The notes under the pieces: generated by a model
The model's input: the letters and a program-made list of their open reading frames with translations, nothing else
What the model was told of the DNA's origin: nothing
Database searches by the model: none
NCBI GenBank assembly: GCA_022575985.1
Contig: JAKSXM010000014.1
Span: 6,262,001 to 6,326,000, forward strand
Reading direction: 5' to 3'
Source of the DNA: Anagrus nilaparvatae
Lineage: Eukaryota; Arthropoda; Insecta; Hymenoptera; Mymaridae
DNA length: 64,000 bases
Translations under genes and position numbers: made by a program
Shown here: in pieces, positions 11,905 to 21,525 of the stretch
Layout of the letters: each line of letters begins with the position of its first letter
Numbering within the stretch: position 1 is the stretch's first letter

Positions 11905-13150
11905 TCCCACATCTTGAAAAATCGGAAAATGTGATGGGTTGAAAAATTAAATATTTTCGACTGAAAATTCATATCGCTTGCCCCAAAAACCCGTTTGTAA
12001 GGTGAAAAGTTAATTTTTTTGAGTATAATGGACCGCTATCTTGGAAAATCAGAAATTTTGTCGGGTTGAAAAGTTAAATATTTTTCACGGAAAATTTATT
12101 TTCCTCGCCCTAAAAAACTGCCTTGTAAAGTTAAAAGATAATTTTTTTAAGTTTAACGGTCCGCTATCTTGGAAAATCAGAAAATATGTTGGTTTGAAAA
12201 ATGAAATATTTTTGACCGGAAATTCATATCTCTTGCCCCAAAAACCCCTTTGTAAGGTGAAAAGTTAATTTTTTAGAGTATAATGGTCCGCTATCTTGGA
12301 ATATTGGAAATTTTTTCGGGTTGAAATATTTTTCACGGAAAATTTATTTTCCTCGCTCTAAAAAACTGCCTTGTAAAGTTAAAAGATAATTTTTTTAAGT
12401 TTAATGGTCCGCTATCTTGCAAAATCAGAAAATATGTTGGGTTAGAAAATTAAATAATTTCCACCCTTTTAAATATTTTCCACCCAAAGTTTATTCTGCC
12501 TTGTAAAATTAAAAGTTGATTTTTTCAAGTTTTCAGTCCGCCATCTTAGAAAATCAGAAAATATGTTGGGTTGAAAAATTAAATATTTTTGACCGGAAAT
12601 TCATATTTCTTGCCCCAAAAAGCCCCTTGTAAAGTTAAAAGTAATTTTTTTTTAAGTTTAATGGTTCGCTATCTTCGAAAATCGGAAAATTTGTTGGGTT
12701 GAAGAATTGAATATTTTTCAACCAATATTTATTTTTCTTGCCTTAAAAAACTCCTTTGTAATGTGAAAAGTTGATTTTTTTAAGTTTTTCAATCCGCCAT
12801 CTTGGAAAATTGAAAACTATGTTGGTTTGAAAAATTGAATGTTTTCCACCCAAAATTCATTTTTTTCGATTTAAAAAACCTCCTTTAATGTGAAAAATTG
12901 ATTTTTTCTAGTTTTTAGTCTGACATCTTAGAAAATCGGAAAACATGTTGGGTTGAAAAATTAGATATTTTCCACCCTTATTTCATTTTTCTTGCATTAA
13001 AAAATCTCTTTTAAAAAATTAATTTTTTTAGGTTTTTCAATCCGCTGTCTTGGAAAATTGGAAAATATGTTGGGTTGAAAAATTAAAAATTTTATTAATA
13101 AAAATGTTTTTTTTAACCTCGAATACCCCTAGGTAATGTGAAAAGTTCTT
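11905..13150 (+). repeat. Tandem array of ~10 units, 115-130 bp each
   Basis: Units start near 11911, 12032, 12161, 12289, 12406, 12539, 12665, 12795, 12910 and 13041. Each has ccgcYatcttggaaaatc, then a gttgggttgaaaaattaaat block, then a ttcccct/cttgtaa block. Units are strongly diverged. The 75-codon ORF at 12041 spans several units and is a repeat artefact. Confidence 0.75.
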
Positions 13151-13310
13151 TTTTATTCGTAAATATCGAAACTCTCAATATTAAAATTTTAATAAATGTA
13201 ATTTTTTGATGAGGAGTTAGATTTTTCGCTATTATTCTTAAATGTGCGTACCAAATGGGCTACAAGTTTAATCAGTTCGGGAGAAAACGGTTTTTTTCGA
13301 TCTGGTTATA

Positions 13311-13424
13311 GGGCGAAATAGTATATTAAGTATTAAGGGAACTAGCAGGAGTACTAGCACGAGTGCTCGGCGAAGCCGGGCACGAGTGATACGTATTCAC
13401 GCAAGTGTCTAAAGTATTTCGCCC
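13311..13424. repeat. 114-bp element with gggcgaaata inverted ends and GC-rich hairpin
   Basis: The ends gggcgaaata and tatttcgccc are inverted. The centre (13356-13388) has a ctcggcgaagccggg hairpin flanked by two gcacgagtg copies. It is much more GC-rich than its surroundings. It could be a small MITE or a stable hairpin. Confidence 0.5.
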
Positions 13425-13736
13425 ATGGTGCTTACAATATTTTTTGCCTACCTAGGCGTAGATTGAGTGCAGAAAATTCTTTACGTGTGAGTTTTATGTC
13501 CTGGAGGGCAAAAAAAGTGTTTTCGACGCGCTTAGAAGAAAATAATTTTGAAAAAAATAAAAATAGTATAAAGCTATTACGGTTAAACATTTTTTTCAAA
13601 TAATGTTTTATATATTTCATAATGGTAGTAAAAAACGCCTTTTACATGCATTTATAGGAATATCACTATATATTAAAACTAAAAATAAGGCTATATATTA
13701 TTATTACCTTATATATATCCGTCTAGTGATTTCGTT
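13425..13736. other. No gene seen
   Basis: AT-rich sequence up to the PLE terminus. The 62-codon minus ORF resembles nothing recognisable. Confidence 0.4.
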
Positions 13737-13790
13737 GAATTACGTCAATACCGACGCGTTTCGGAATTAAATAATTCCATCATCAGGGTT
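13737..13790 (-). ncRNA. Hammerhead ribozyme motif at the PLE 3' end
   Basis: On the minus strand the order is ctgatga (13780-13786), a perfect stem-loop (ggaatta/taattcc), gaaac (13758-13762), a short stem III and gta before the expected cleavage site. PLE terminal repeats are known to carry such ribozymes. All core residues visible here are intact. Activity is inferred. Confidence 0.65.
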
Positions 13791-14788
13791 TAAAAAACAC
13801 TAATATATTTACATAAGTTAATAAATAACATTTAAAACACTTAAAACACTTAAACTGCCACATTTATAAGCGAACATAACGTTTGCAAACATATCGAGTG
13901 CGCGCAAAGATAGCCGGCGTGGCACTGGCAGGTATAAAATTTTTATTTGAATTTTAAATTTTAATATAATAAATTTTATTTTCAAAATTAAAAGAATATT
14001 ATGCCGTATGTATACGTTTAGATGTAAATATTGTACAATTATTATTCTTGTTATTGTTGATTTTGTAGAATATTTATTGCTGTATTATATAATGCATGTG
14101 ATTTAAAATGCAATTGATCATTTAATATTTTATCTTTTGAGTCTTGGATTTTGAAGGCTTTATAAATTTCAAATTCTTCTAAGGCATTCATGATGTTTCC
14201 CTTATTGCATATATGAAGGGGGGTTAAATTATTTTCTAGGCTTGTACAGTTATGTTTTTTGCTGACGATGTGTTTAGCAAAATTAGATTTGATATTTTCT
14301 ATAACTATAGGAGCTCTTGGATTCTTAGGTGGTATATGCTCCGAATATCTAGCCATAAATTTCCTCCCAGTTTACCCGATGTAAAAGGAGTCACAATCAT
14401 TACAATTAAGCTTGTAAATTCCTGATTTTTGATGTAGGGGTGTGTGTTTTCTCTTCTTTAATAGTTTAGATAACTTGTTGTTCGTCCTGAAGCCCACTTG
14501 ATAATAATTAAAGTTCCTGAAAGTATTTATTTACGTAAACGGAGTGTAATTTCCATATATTGCTGACACATATTTGGTTTCAGGTTTTATTATGCGGTTT
14601 TTTTGTTTGTAAATTAATTTATTAATTATGTTACTATTGTATCCATTGGCAATGGCTATATATTTTATGGTGTGTATTTCCTTGATGTAGTTTTCTTGAT
14701 TTAAAGGTACTGTTAGTAATCTATGGATAAATGAATTGAAACTTGCCATTTTCTGTGAATGAGGATGATGTGAGTCAACAGGTATAAC

Positions 14789-15235
14789 GGATGTTTTCCG
14801 AAATCTCCTCCTTGAAACATTTTAGGTTGGTAGAAAGCCGGTATTGCAGAAAACGACAGTTTTTTTTGTGTTCCGAATCTCACTCATCTGGTAAATCGCG
14901 ACGACCGTTCGGCTTGATGTTTTTTGGTGATTTTTGAACATGGAAATATTTAAATAAAATTAATAATAATTAAAGCGCGAATACGAAAGGATCGTTTTTC
15001 CTTCTAAAATGCTAAGTATTGCTCTAATCTTTTGTTATTCGCGCTTTAATTATTATTAATTTAATTAATTTAATTTTATTTAAATATTTCCATGTTCAAA
15101 AAACATCAACCCGAACGGTCGTCGCGATTTACCAGATGAGTGAGATTCGGAACACAAAAAATAACTGTCATTTTCTGCAATACCGGCTTTCTACCAACCT
15201 AAAATGTTTCAAGGAGGACATTTCGGAAAACACCC
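14789..15235. mobile_element. 447-bp palindromic MITE with 3-bp AAC target duplication
   Basis: The ends ggatgttttccgaaat and atttcggaaaacaccc are inverted, and the two halves pair over most of their length around a centre near 15010. AAC occurs on both sides (14786-14788, 15236-15238). Removing the MITE and one AAC restores the PLE frame as DHV-IPVDSHH, which fixes the boundaries. The larger foldback at 32561-37654 has the same ends and the same duplication length. Confidence 0.85.
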
Positions 15236-16276
15236 AACATGATCTGTAGTAGTTGGCTTTCTGTATATATTAAAATCAAATCGCTTATTGTTTTTTGTAA
15301 CAGTGATATGTAAAAAGTTTATGCTATTGTTATTTTCTGTTTCAAGAGTTAACTGTATATTGCTGTTTATGTTATTTAAATACGATTTCAGGGAATCTAG
15401 CTGCCTGTTGGTACCATTATATATGATGAAAGTATCATCAACGTAACGTGTATAGAAAATAATATTTTTTGTGATAACATTGTTATTTGAAAAAAGATAT
15501 TTTTGTTCATAGTAATTTAAGTAAATGTCAGCGAGAAATCCAGATAAAGGTGATCCCATTGCCAAACCGTTATTCTGGTAGCAGAATTTATCATTAAATG
15601 TAAAATAATTTTGTGATAAGACGGTTTTTAGAAGTTTGATGATTTCCTTTATTTCCAATTCGTTGAGACAGCTATTTTGATGTAATTCATTTTCTCAGAT
15701 GTCTATGGTTTCATTCACTGGTATCATCGTGTATAAATTTACTATTTCAAGGGAGGCTATTTTATAAGATTTCTGAATGTTGATGTTTTTTATTTTATTC
15801 ACAAATTCTATGCTATTTTTTATGCTGTGATTATTTTTAATATTAATGTTAGATGATAAAATATGTAATAAAGATTTTTCAGTATTGTAAGATGGAGCAG
15901 TTTTACGATTTGCGACAGGACGAATAGGTATTCCATCCTTATGCGTTTTAAGTAGGCCAATAAATTCAGGTGCGGATGCTTTGATAGGCTTAAGAAAGCG
16001 TTTGTGGGAGCTGTTAAAAATAGAGCTGCTTTCCTCGATGTTAGAGTTTAGATTTTTCACAAAATTTTCTGTTGGATCCATGTCTAATTCCTGAATATTA
16101 TTTTTTATAAGAAAGTCTTGTGCTTTTTTATCATAGGTGTCAGTGCCTACTACTACTACAGTTTCGCCTTTATCTGCTTTAGTGATGAGAGCATTATTAT
16201 CTTTTAGTTTCTTTTTTATTTGATTAATTATTTTAATGGAAAAACTATTTTCTTAAATTTTTTATTTCGTTACTAT

Positions 16277-16277
<1 letters not shown>

Positions 16278-16311
<34 letters not shown>

Positions 16312-16780
16312 TCAAGGGAATCTTGTGAATCTTACATCAGCCATGGAGTGTTTGCGGGCCTTAAAGGCCCGCAAATTTCCATGACCGCCCAGTTGCACAA
16401 AGTGTACAACTGGGAGACCACCGGCGAGCGCGGTCGCCGGCTACGCCCCAGATTCTTACTGGATAAACACACTATAAACCCCCCTGCGCTTGTTTGCCCC
16501 AAACCGGAACTCCCTTTTCAGGTATAACTTCAGTTTGGGACGCGCAGCCTAGGCAACTGGCCGCTGCCTTCCCCCAGCCTAGTGACAGGAGAGCAATCTA
16601 CGATAGAAAGCCCTCCTCCTTTTTCTTCAACAAGGTGGCCCTTACGTACTCTGCTACTTTGTTCCAATTTTCAGAACTTCGTAGCATTTCCGGAACCACC
16701 TTCTCTGGCCTCCAAATCGGGAAGGGCGGGTGCCCTTCCACGTAGCGCATACATCCGAAGAAAGTGTGCTCCACTGTATC
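16278..16780 (-). mobile_element. 5'-truncated R1-like retrotransposon, 3' end, copy A
   Basis: A T-run at 16278-16310 is the minus-strand poly(A) tail. The next ~470 bp match the 3' end of the element at 33487-36066 (gtgtttgcgggccttaaa and tacaactgggagacca blocks). Similarity stops at ctgtatc, where ATT-rich sequence begins. Only 3' UTR and the last codons are present. Confidence 0.75.
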
Positions 16781-17265
16781 CTATCATTTTTATTATTATT
16801 ATTATTACTATTGTTTTTATTATTATTATTATGTATTAAATTTATATTTAAGTAGGAATTTAATTTATGATTTAAAATTTCACGAACGTTGTTTTGTATA
16901 TTTTCATCAGCAACATTTTTTATAGTAGCTTCTGTATAAATGATTTCTTTTACAAGGTTATCTTTTGTTGGGTTATCAGGGATGTTATATTTTAGACCTT
17001 TATTCAAAAGATCAATTTCTTCGTTGGAAAAGGAAATTGTTGTTAAGTTAATAAGACGTGGATAAAATTTGTGTTTATGTTTATATTTATTTTTACACAC
17101 CATAAAATATATAGCCATTGCCAATGGATACAATATTAACATAATTAATAAATTAATTTACAAACAAAAAAACCGCATAATAAAACCTGAAATCAAATAT
17201 GTGTCAGCAATATATGGAAATTACACTCCGTTTACGTAAATAAATACTTTCAGGAACTTTAATTA
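16311..17265. repeat. 955-bp direct duplication, copy A
   Basis: Nearly identical to 21056-22010 and of the same length. It covers the retrotransposon 3' fragment, the PLE N-terminal region and the head-to-head PLE junction. Differences seen are a few substitutions. Confidence 0.8.
17098..17265 (+). pseudogene. PLE fragment, plus strand (start of split copy)
   Basis: Encodes the TIKYIAIANGY and KNRIIKPE linker segments of the PLE in plus orientation. It stops at 17265, where foreign sequence ending in the R1-like element begins. The same stretch continues uninterrupted in the second copy at ~21846-22464. Confidence 0.65.
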
Positions 17266-17330
17266 CACAGGCACACAAAAAAAAAAAAGTCTTGTATCTG
17301 AAACCAGACCTACCTACAGGTAAGTTTTTT

Positions 17331-17632
17331 GATGTCCTAAAACCGAATCTGAAGTCAGAATTTACCCATCACCCTTAGATTTTGCCCCAGCTACCCCCAG
17401 CCACCCCCTAAACCGCCCCAAAAAGCAAATATTTTACTATGTCCAAAATTTAAGAATAAAAGTACTTTAGTTACGTATTTTGATGTTCTAAAACCGAATC
17501 TGAAGTCAGAATTCACCCATCACCCTTAGATTTTGCCCCAGCTACCCCCAGCCACCCCCTAAACCGCCCCAAAAAGCAAATATTTTACTATGTCCAAAAG
17601 TTAAGAATAAAAGTACTTTAGTTACGTATTTT
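17331..17632 (+). repeat. Two 151-bp tandem units upstream of the R1-like element
   Basis: The gatgtYctaaaaccgaatc start recurs at 17331 and 17482, with a third start at 17633 that breaks into the retrotransposon after 8 bp. Units are C-rich in the middle (gctacccccagccaccc) and almost identical. They may be the element's own 5' repeats or a local duplication. Confidence 0.75.
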
Positions 17633-17640
17633 GATGTTCC

Positions 17641-17901
17641 AGTCGAAGCATCAGGAAGGGGCAGGGGTTTTGCATGGATTAAAAGCAAAGCCATAACGTA
17701 CGTCAGCTGTTACCTAACTCCAACAGGACGTATACAGGACTACTATACGAAATTGGCAGACATAGAGGACTTCGCAAGAGAAGCGGGTGGCAACTTAATT
17801 GTTGCAGGAGACTTTAATGCCAAAGCTGTCGATTGGGTTAGGTTATAATAAGTTAGGTTATAGGGCATAATACTGACTCAAAAGGAGCAGCGACACTAGA
17901 A
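17641..17901 (+). pseudogene. Endonuclease (APE-type) remnant upstream of the main ORF
   Basis: Encodes YVSCYLTP, then AGDFNAKAVDW, the GDFNA motif of APE-type endonucleases of non-LTR elements. A 26-bp insertion (17837-17862) directly after the DW codons shifts the frame and adds stops. Downstream of it the frame resumes as GHNTDSKG and runs into the 853-codon ORF. Confidence 0.7.
17837..17862 (+). repeat. 26-bp frame-breaking insertion: two 11-mers gttaggttata
   Basis: Two copies of gttaggttata separated by ataa lie exactly where the endonuclease frame breaks. Deleting 26 bp restores DW-GHN. Confidence 0.7.
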
Positions 17902-20463
17902 ATGGTGTCAAGGCTGGGTCTCGTTGTTCTAAACGTGGGTAACACCACAACCTTTAGAAGGCCCAGCTTTACTGAAACTATAATTAACGTCTCCTTCGCA
18001 TCCGAAGGCCTGTGTACGAGAGTCAATAACTGGCACGTCATGGAAGTCTTTACTGCGAGCGACCACCAGTACATCTCGTTCGAAATTCAGCATGAGAGAC
18101 TGTCCCCTGGAGAGGCATATAGGCCAAAACCAAGAGGCTGGAACCTCAATAAGCTGAACAAAGAAAAATTTATACGAGTTTTAATGATGGGACAAAGGGC
18201 AATTCTAATGAAACCCCGCAGAGTAGGAAGTAAGGAAGACGCGGAGAATGTAGTATCCGAAGTAATGACGCTGCTCAAAAAAGCATGCGACGCTTCCATG
18301 CCTCGAAAAAGGTTTAATGGAAGGAACCCACCTGTATATTGGTGGAGCACAGAAATTGCAGAGTTACGGAGGCAAAGCCACATGACGCGAAGAAGAGCAA
18401 CTAGGGCCAAGTCTCGCGAAGAAGCAAGAGAACTGATGAGAGTTCATAAGGAAGTGAAGCGATCTTTGAGGCGGGCAATCAATGCCAGTAAGATCCGCTG
18501 CGAAAGGAATCTGTGCCTTGAAGTTTACAACGATCCCTGGGGATTGGGCTTCAAGATAGTCACGAAAAAGCTAAGGGGATTTGCTGCTAGCTCACTAATG
18601 GACGAAGAGGAAGCAAGGACAGTAGTTGATGCTCTGTTTCCGATGCACCCAACGAGAATAGACCAAGAGGAGGACATTAGGGTAACCGAAATCCCGGACT
18701 TCACGCAAGAAGAGCTGTTCGCTGCCGTAGACTCTCTCAGAAATAAGAAAGCCCCCGGCCCAGACGGCATACCAGCCGAAATTATAAGAATCGCTGCGCA
18801 CGAGTGTCCGTCATTGATGTTAATGATGTACAACTCGTGCCTACGAGCTGGAGTTTTCAGTAGGCGATGGAAAAAGGCACTGTTGGTCCTTATCAGTAAA
18901 GGAAAGGGAGATCCTACACTCCCGTCCTACTGGCGACCACTAGGACTGCTGGATACAGCTGGAAAGGGCTTCGAAAAAATGCTACAACCGCGTATCTTAA
19001 ACGCAGTAGAAGCAGCAGGGGATTTATCTCCTCGGCAATACGGATTTAGACGGGGGAGGTCCACGATCGGGGCTGTGAAGGAGGTCGTTGACGCGATAAC
19101 TAGGGCCCAAACGGGTAATCATTACTCACGTAAAATTACTCTTTTGGTCACCCTGGACGTCAAGAACGCATTCAATTCTGCAAAGTGGACAAAGTTCCTT
19201 CAAGGACTAAATGACTTTGCAGTACCAAATTATTTGATGCGGGTAATGAAGAGTTACCTAAGTGACAGAGTACTATTGTACGAGACTCTTCAAGGGAAGA
19301 GAAGTAGGAAAGTGACAGCTGGTGCAGCTCAGGGCTCCATATTGGGACCTGACCTATGGAACATCTCTTATGATGGTATCCTGAGGATGGAGTTAGCGGA
19401 TGGCTGCTTTATGATAGGCTATGCGGATGATATTGCCCTCGTGATCATAACAAGGAACGTGCAACAAGCACAGGATAGCTTGAGCGTCTGCATGTTAAAG
19501 ACAAACGCATGGATGGAAGAGCACGGATTAAGTCTGGCAGTCGCTAAGACCGAGATCGTGATGTTCACGGGGAAGCAAATCAATACCGTTATTCCAATAC
19601 GGGTTGACGAGGATACCATTATAGAGACGAAAAGGTTCGCCAAATATCTTGGAATAGTTTTGGATACGAAGCGGACCTATTTCGAACATATTTCTCAAAG
19701 GGTCAAGAAGGCAGGTACCACGACGCTAGCCCTGAGCAGGCTGATGTCGAACATGAATGGACCAAAGTCCAGCAGGAGAAAGCTGCTAATGTCCGTAACT
19801 CACTCCATCCTATTGTACGGAGCGGAGATTTGGAGTGAGGCACTGGATAAGGATATATATTCGAAAGGTATGATAAGAGTGCAGAGGCAGGGTGCTCTGA
19901 GAGTTTCTTGCGCATACAGGACTGTCTCGGAAGCGGCAGTTCTTGTCATCGCAGGAATTATTCCTATTCAGCTACTTGCCAAAGAGCGTAAACTTATTTA
20001 TGATAGAAAAAATGAAGGCGACGTCGACCGTATCAGAGCGGAAGTTAGGAGGGATGTGATGCTGGAGTGGCAGACGCTCTGGAGGGATGGCACAGACAGC
20101 GCATGGACCAGGCGCCTCATAAAAGAGGTCGCGCCCTGGACTCAGAGAGGGCACGGAGAGGTAAACTACTTCTTGACACAGTTCCTCAGTGGCCATGGGA
20201 TTTTCCAATCTTATCTCTTTAGGATGGGAAAGGTCGTGAGCCCTGAATGTGTATTCTGTCTCGACAAACGAGATGACGCGCGTCACACGTTTTTCGAGTG
20301 TGACCGCTGGATAACTAAAAGGAGAGCACTGGAAGCAGAGGTTGAAGAAGTCACACCCGATAACATAGTCGGAAAAATGCTCCAGAACGAGGAATCATGG
20401 AGCGTCGTGGCAAGGTACGTGGAGGAGATTTTGCGTACAAAAAAGTTATTGACGACACCCTAA
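17902..20463 (+). CDS. R1-like ORF2: endonuclease C-terminal part, reverse transcriptase, zinc region
   Basis: 853 codons without a stop. The endonuclease C terminus is near residues 1-65 with the SDHQYISF motif (S-D-H catalytic end). Reverse transcriptase follows: APGPDGIPAE (~284), LVTLDVKNAFN with the first catalytic Asp (~415), AAQGSILGPDLWN (~475), and GYADDIALV with the catalytic ADD (~510). The C terminus has CVFCLDKRDDARHTFFEC, a C-x2-C-x7-H-x4-C zinc motif shared by R1/TRAS-type elements. The protein would nick target DNA and reverse-transcribe its RNA there. The first Met is internal to the endonuclease, because upstream sequence is frameshifted by the 26-bp insertion, so the ORF is not a complete ORF2. 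R1 clade is my best placement. Jockey or LOA groups are less likely. Confidence 0.8.
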   Translation: MVSRLGLVVLNVGNTTTFRRPSFTETIINVSFASEGLCTRVNNWHVMEVFTASDHQYISFEIQHERLSPGEAYRPKPRGWNLNKLNKEKFIRVLMMGQRAILMKPRRVGSKEDAENVVSEVMTLLKKACDASMPRKRFNGRNPPVYWWSTEIAELRRQSHMTRRRATRAKSREEARELMRVHKEVKRSLRRAINASKIRCERNLCLEVYNDPWGLGFKIVTKKLRGFAASSLMDEEEARTVVDALFPMHPTRIDQEEDIRVTEIPDFTQEELFAAVDSLRNKKAPGPDGIPAEIIRIAAHECPSLMLMMYNSCLRAGVFSRRWKKALLVLISKGKGDPTLPSYWRPLGLLDTAGKGFEKMLQPRILNAVEAAGDLSPRQYGFRRGRSTIGAVKEVVDAITRAQTGNHYSRKITLLVTLDVKNAFNSAKWTKFLQGLNDFAVPNYLMRVMKSYLSDRVLLYETLQGKRSRKVTAGAAQGSILGPDLWNISYDGILRMELADGCFMIGYADDIALVIITRNVQQAQDSLSVCMLKTNAWMEEHGLSLAVAKTEIVMFTGKQINTVIPIRVDEDTIIETKRFAKYLGIVLDTKRTYFEHISQRVKKAGTTTLALSRLMSNMNGPKSSRRKLLMSVTHSILLYGAEIWSEALDKDIYSKGMIRVQRQGALRVSCAYRTVSEAAVLVIAGIIPIQLLAKERKLIYDRKNEGDVDRIRAEVRRDVMLEWQTLWRDGTDSAWTRRLIKEVAPWTQRGHGEVNYFLTQFLSGHGIFQSYLFRMGKVVSPECVFCLDKRDDARHTFFECDRWITKRRALEAEVEEVTPDNIVGKMLQNEESWSVVARYVEEILRTKKLLTTP

Positions 20464-20892
20464 CTAGGAGCCGCGTGTAGGAGCAGTCAAATTAGACGGT
20501 TCTTGCACGCGGCACCAATGGGGGGATAATGGAGGACGTACAAGGATATTTATTTATTTATTTATTTATTTATTTATATATATATTTATTTATTAATAAA
20601 GTTACTTATTTATCTAGTTGACGACACGGTGAAATAACAAGAAGGAGAAAGAAAGGATTAATGGATGGAAGGATCTTCAACCAAAGAAGATACATGGCCT
20701 TAAGTCAACCCGATGTAATGTGATAAACGGTTCCGAGCTGACTTGTATAAGGTATGATGAGGGGTGAGTTTAGTCGGTAAACATGGGGCAATGCATTCTT
20801 TGTAGAGTGCCTTGCCATCATGGAGTCCGACACTGTTCATAACACCGGGTTCTGTTCGTGCGTAACGCATTCTCACCTCTCTGCCACTGTGC
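20464..20892 (+). other. 3' UTR of the R1-like element with (ATTT)n tract
   Basis: Non-coding sequence from the ORF stop to the poly(A). It holds an (ATTT)n microsatellite at 20548-20595 and AATAAA at ~20594. Confidence 0.7.
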
Positions 20893-20920
20893 AAAAAAAA
20901 AAAAAAAAAAAAAAAAAAAA

Positions 20921-21007
20921 TAAATAAATATTATTATTATGAACACTATTATAATTGTTGTTATCATTATTATTGTCGTTATTATTATTATCATAATCAA
21001 CACTATT

Positions 21008-21039
<32 letters not shown>

Positions 21040-21041
21040 AA
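20921..21041. repeat. ATT/ATC-rich simple sequence
   Basis: Degenerate trinucleotide repeats between the poly(A) tail and the second retrotransposon fragment. ORFs here are low-complexity artefacts. Confidence 0.8.
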
Positions 21042-21525
21042 TTTTTTTTTTTTTTGTCAAGGGAATCTTGTGAATCTTACATCAGCCATGGTGTGTTTGC
21101 GGGCCTTAAAGACCCGCAAATTTCCATGACCGCCCAGTTGCACAAATTGTACAACTGGGAGACCATCGGCGAACGCGGTCGCCAGCTACGCCCCAGATTC
21201 TTACTGGATAAACACACTATAAACCCCCCTGCGCTTGTTTGTCCCAAACCGGAACTCCCTTTTCAGGTATAACTTCAGTTTGGGACGCGCAGCCTAGGCA
21301 ACTGGCCGCTGCCTTCCCCCAGCCTAGTGACAGGAGAGCAATCTACGATAGAAAGCCCTCCTCCCTTTTCTTCAACAAGGTGGCCCTTACGTACTCTGCT
21401 ACTTAGTTCCAATTTTCAGAACTACGTAGCATTTCCGGAACCACCTTCTCTTGCCTCCAGATAGGGAAGGGCGGGTGCCCTTCCACGTAGCGCATACATC
21501 CGAAGAAAGTGTGCTCCACTGTATC
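21042..21525 (-). mobile_element. 5'-truncated R1-like retrotransposon, 3' end, copy B
   Basis: Same truncation point and poly(T) border as copy A at 16278-16780, with a few substitutions. It is part of the 955-bp duplication rather than an independent insertion. Confidence 0.75.

Larger units (their letters stand above)
13737..17097 (-). mobile_element. Penelope-like element, minus strand
   Basis: The N-terminal region (16788-17097), RT (15209-16250), linker and GIY-YIG nuclease (14051-14520) run in order on the minus strand, followed by the terminal ribozyme. A MITE (14789-15235) and a retrotransposon 3' fragment (16278-16780) interrupt it. At ~17097 it abuts, head to head, a plus-strand fragment of the same family. 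Confidence 0.75.
14051..17097 (-). pseudogene. PLE reverse transcriptase/GIY-YIG polyprotein, broken
   Basis: From the N terminus: an Asn-rich head (to ~16788); a KADKGETVVVV motif (~16180); KASAPEFIGLLKTHK and PIRPVANRKTAPSY (~15930); RT fingers ending at an in-frame TGA (15695-15697); AMGSPLSGF and the catalytic RYVDD (~15440). The MITE follows, then SFIHRLLTVP and TIKYIAIANGY, a TAA at 14531, SGIYKLNCNDCDSFYIG with another stop, and ARYSEHIPPK to the end. RT and nuclease would copy and insert the element at exposed 3' ends. Two of the stops also occur in the plus-strand copy at 21.9-22.5 kb, so both descend from an already defective parent. Confidence 0.75.
17641..20920 (+). mobile_element. 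R1-clade-like non-LTR retrotransposon, 5'-truncated
   Basis: Order: partial endonuclease, RT, C-terminal Cys-His zinc region, 3' UTR with an (ATTT)n block, then a 28-bp poly(A) at 20893-20920. Base composition is much less AT-rich than its surroundings, fitting a recent arrival. ORF1 and the endonuclease N terminus are missing. 955-bp direct duplications of target sequence lie on either side. Confidence 0.8.

Noticed and set aside
17837..17862. Interstitial telomere repeat
   Set aside because: Only two TTAGG cores in 11-mers that are not a telomeric array. Reported only as an odd insertion.
20818..21060. 80-codon ORF rich in Ile/Phe
   Set aside because: Translation of poly(A) and ATT simple sequence on the antisense strand.
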